Made by a program: the position numbers and the translations under genes
Part shown: positions 6,420 through 7,670 of the stretch, in pieces
Position numbering within the stretch: the stretch's first letter is position 1
Layout: each line of letters begins with the position of its first letter
Assembly (NCBI GenBank): GCA_003512825.1
Contig: DOOI01000104.1
Coordinates: 1 to 7,670, forward strand
Length of the DNA: 7,670 bases
DNA from: Paracoccaceae bacterium
Lineage (GTDB): Bacteria; Pseudomonadota; Alphaproteobacteria; Rhodobacterales; Rhodobacteraceae
Direction of reading: 5' to 3'
The notes under the pieces: model-generated
The model's input: only the letters and a program-made list of their open reading frames with translations
Told to the model about the DNA's origin: nothing
The model's database searches: none

Positions 6420-6448
6420 GAGAATGGCTGATCTGATCTAGCGTTCAA
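6420..6448 (-). promoter_or_regulatory. candidate sigma-70-type promoter of the XRE gene
   Basis: On the minus strand TTGAAC (6448-6443) and ATTCTC (6425-6420) are separated by 17 bp and lie about 31 bp upstream of the XRE ATG. The -35 is good and the -10 is weak. The spacer contains the short direct repeat GATCAGATCAG. This is a pattern match only. Confidence 0.3.
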
Positions 6449-6488
6449 TTTGTTACGCGTTTAACGATTGGAACCGTGAAGTTGCCAT

Positions 6489-6512
6489 AGATGGTTAACT
6501 CATGAACCATCT
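6489..6512. promoter_or_regulatory. inverted repeat AGATGGTT-N8-AACCATCT
   Basis: Perfect 8-bp arms (6489-6496 and 6505-6512) are separated by AACTCATG. The left side includes ATGGTTAA (6491-6498), the complement of the CtrA-type half-site TTAACCAT. It lies about 100 bp from the XRE start and 185 bp from the LysR-like start, so it could be an operator for either or a weak RNA hairpin. Confidence 0.4.
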
Positions 6513-6568
6513 CGCAAGGGGGCGTAGGGCTTTTGTCGCTTTGTGAGGACCACGTTGCAGATGCATCG

Positions 6569-6580
6569 GCCAAATTTGGC
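6569..6580. promoter_or_regulatory. perfect 12-bp palindrome GCCAAATTTGGC
   Basis: A self-complementary 12-mer in the middle of the intergenic region, about 117 bp upstream of the LysR-like start. Its length and symmetry suit a dimeric regulator's operator. No loop is present, so it is a DNA site rather than a terminator. Confidence 0.4.
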
Positions 6581-6649
6581 GTAGCGAAAAAGATAAGTGC
6601 CAAAATCATTTGCTTTCACAGGACCCTTCCGCGTAGTCTTGAGGGTAAT

Positions 6650-6664
6650 TGAATTAACCATTCA
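6650..6664 (+). promoter_or_regulatory. 15-bp dyad TGAAT-N5-ATTCA with a CtrA-like half-site
   Basis: Perfect 5-bp arms (6650-6654 and 6660-6664) give a 15-bp dyad ending 32 bp before the start of the LysR-like gene. The size fits operators of LysR-type winged-helix proteins, though not the strict T-N11-A pattern, and suggests possible autoregulation. The centre also reads TTAACCAT (6654-6661), the well-known alphaproteobacterial CtrA half-site; the second TTAA at N7 spacing is absent. Confidence 0.35.
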
Positions 6665-6685
6665 TGTATTACAAACTGACCATGT

Positions 6686-6691
6686 AGAGGG
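6686..6691 (+). promoter_or_regulatory. ribosome binding site AGAGGG supporting a TTG start
   Basis: AGAGGG precedes the TTG at 6697 by 5 nt. The next in-frame start, ATG at 6718, has only a weak AGAG upstream, and an ATG at 6682 is followed at once by a stop. The site therefore favours the TTG. Confidence 0.55.
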
Positions 6692-6696
6692 CGATT

Positions 6697-7626
6697 TTGC
6701 GGGATCAATCAGAGCAAATGGTGGGGGACGAGCCAACGCCCGCGGGCGCGGTGGATGAACTGGGCTTAATGCCTCCAGATCCCGTGTTTGCTGGTATGAT
6801 GGAGATGCTTCGTTCCTTTGTGGTCTTGGCTGATACGTTGAACCTTTCCCATGCGGTGGAGCGTCTAAAGACCACGCGGCAGACGGTGCGGCGGCACATC
6901 CGGTTATTGGAAGAGTCGCGAGGGCATGCGCTGTTTGAGTTGCGTGACCGTCAATATGCTTTGACTGCGGCGGGGCGGCGGGCCCTGCCGGAAGCGGAGT
7001 ATATTCTGGCGCGATCTCAGGGTTGGTATGCGGGCATGATTGAGCGGATCAACGGGCTGGACTCGATCCGGCGCTGGGAGCCGCATCCATATCTTTTGCA
7101 ACAGCAGTCACTCGGAGATCTTTGGCAAAAGGGCGGGCCGCTGTTGGTGCGATCCGCTCGGGCTTGGGCCGCTTCGGGCGGTGATCTTGAACATGAAGAA
7201 ATGAACAGTTTGCGCGAGAATATGGTGATTTTCCGTAGAGTGGGGGAAGAGTGGGTTTGTGCTGAGGTTGGACCAAATTCGTCTTTCGCAACATGGTATG
7301 GCTGGCGCTGGGAGCGTAGTTCGGTTGGGTTGCCTTTGGGTAAGTTGCCGGGAGGGCGTACATTCGCCCGGATTGCAACTCGCCCCTATGACGAGGTCGA
7401 GGCTACAAATGGTCTGCGCTATGATCATGTGCATACAGCCGCGCGGCGCGGTGAGGCTGGCACAGTCGAGCCCATGAGCTTCAAGCGGCTTTTGATGGGA
7501 TGCCGATTTGCCGATGATTCATTTGCGCTCGGGTTGGTTGGCCTCCGAAGTTATGATCTGAATATCGACGGTCTGGAACAGTCGGTGATTGAAGCCATGC
7601 CAAAGGAGCTCCTTGAGGACAGTTAA
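6697..7626 (+). CDS. DNA-binding protein with LysR-type HTH and unassigned C-terminal domain
   Basis: A 309-residue protein starting at TTG 6697 (AGAGGG 5 nt upstream); ATG 6718 is an alternative. After a polar leader (1-33) comes a LysR-type winged HTH (about 35-98): MLRSFVVLADTLNLSHAVERL, the recognition segment TTRQTVRRHIRLLEE (59-73), and the wing and end LFELRDRQYALTAAGRRALPEAE. The linker helix leads into about 200 residues that do not show the LysR effector-domain opening (such as 'G.LRIG') or its periplasmic-binding fold signatures. Instead there is a tryptophan-rich stretch (W186, W200, W203, W205; ATWYGWRWERSSVG 198-211), then GKLPGGRTFARI and a compact C-terminal segment FALGLVGLRSYDLNIDGLE. 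The alternation from about 174 to 290 is compatible with a PAS/GAF-like sensor fold, but this is a guess. Length is that of a normal LysR protein, so this looks like domain replacement rather than truncation. It is divergent from the XRE gene. Function unknown; a transcription factor is the most that can be said. Confidence 0.75.
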   Translation: MRDQSEQMVGDEPTPAGAVDELGLMPPDPVFAGMMEMLRSFVVLADTLNLSHAVERLKTTRQTVRRHIRLLEESRGHALFELRDRQYALTAAGRRALPEAEYILARSQGWYAGMIERINGLDSIRRWEPHPYLLQQQSLGDLWQKGGPLLVRSARAWAASGGDLEHEEMNSLRENMVIFRRVGEEWVCAEVGPNSSFATWYGWRWERSSVGLPLGKLPGGRTFARIATRPYDEVEATNGLRYDHVHTAARRGEAGTVEPMSFKRLLMGCRFADDSFALGLVGLRSYDLNIDGLEQSVIEAMPKELLEDS

Positions 7627-7670
7627 TAGCGAAAAAAGTGCAAATATAAGCATCGAACACAATCAAAAGG

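Larger units (their letters stand above)
6390..6696. other. 307-bp divergent intergenic region, no gene seen
   Basis: This stretch separates the divergent XRE and LysR-like genes. It is less GC-rich than the coding sequence around it. It must hold promoters for both genes. No open frame with a credible ribosome binding site was found: the ATGs at 6491, 6502 and 6561 read only 4 to 14 codons. It contains an 8-bp inverted repeat, a perfect 12-bp palindrome and a 15-bp dyad (listed separately), plus GTTACGCGTTTAAC at 6452-6465 around an ACGCGT core. It shows no tRNA, small-RNA terminator or insertion-sequence ends. A small RNA cannot be excluded by eye. Confidence 0.6.

Noticed and set aside
6502..6546. 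14-codon plus-strand mini-ORF starting at ATG 6502
   Set aside because: No ribosome binding site precedes it and it starts inside the inverted repeat; too weak to call.
6569..6580. GCCAAATTTGGC considered as a terminator
   Set aside because: It has no loop, a weak AT core and no T-run; an operator is the better reading.
7481..7666. 61-aa minus-strand open frame at the right end
   Set aside because: It is mostly antisense to the LysR-like gene, and no ribosome binding site or homology is recognisable. The last 44 bases (7627-7670) hold no feature I can support.

Overview
The window looks like a chromosomal segment of an alphaproteobacterium, most likely a Rhodobacterales (Roseobacter-group) species. 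The pointers are GC-rich coding sequence, a complete (2S)-methylsuccinyl-CoA dehydrogenase typical of the ethylmalonyl-CoA (EMC) pathway, a MOFRL-type glycerate 2-kinase, and a small XRE regulator of the PraR-like 'PVDxHVG' type common in that order. No insertion sequence, phage gene, CRISPR array, tRNA or rRNA gene is visible, and every main reading frame is intact.

Layout. (1) 1-1223, plus strand: 3' part of a glycerate 2-kinase gene whose start lies before the window. (2) 1233-1253: GC-rich hairpin between convergent genes. (3) 1267-3203, minus strand: a probable two-gene operon, a cyclase-family (PF04199) hydrolase followed by a BKACE/DUF849 beta-keto acid cleavage enzyme, with a TTGACA-N17-TGTCAA inverted repeat in the 77-bp gap between them. 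(4) 3362-3392: a clear intrinsic terminator that isolates the operon from the next gene. (5) 3413-5107, minus strand: methylsuccinyl-CoA dehydrogenase (mcd) with its long N-terminal extension. (6) 5108-5246: divergent intergenic region rich in small palindromes and a leader hairpin. (7) 5247-6026, plus strand: TauE/SafE-type membrane protein, whose stop codon abuts that of (8) a convergent XRE regulator at 6027-6389 on the minus strand. (9) 6390-6696: a 307-bp intergenic region with three dyad symmetries and two CtrA-like half-sites. (10) 6697-7626, plus strand: a DNA-binding protein with a LysR-type winged helix-turn-helix but a C-terminal part that does not look like a LysR effector domain.

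How the genes may work together. Mcd carries out one oxidation step of acetyl-CoA assimilation through the EMC pathway, which yields glyoxylate. The glycerate kinase can return glyoxylate- or hydroxypyruvate-derived glycerate to 2-phosphoglycerate. The cyclase/BKACE pair probably degrades an unidentified compound through a beta-keto acid intermediate, releasing CoA thioester and acetoacetate. These links are metabolic inference: the genes are in separate transcription units. Most of the window is ordinary core or peripheral metabolism. The least explained part is the atypical LysR-like protein and the structured intergenic region before it.
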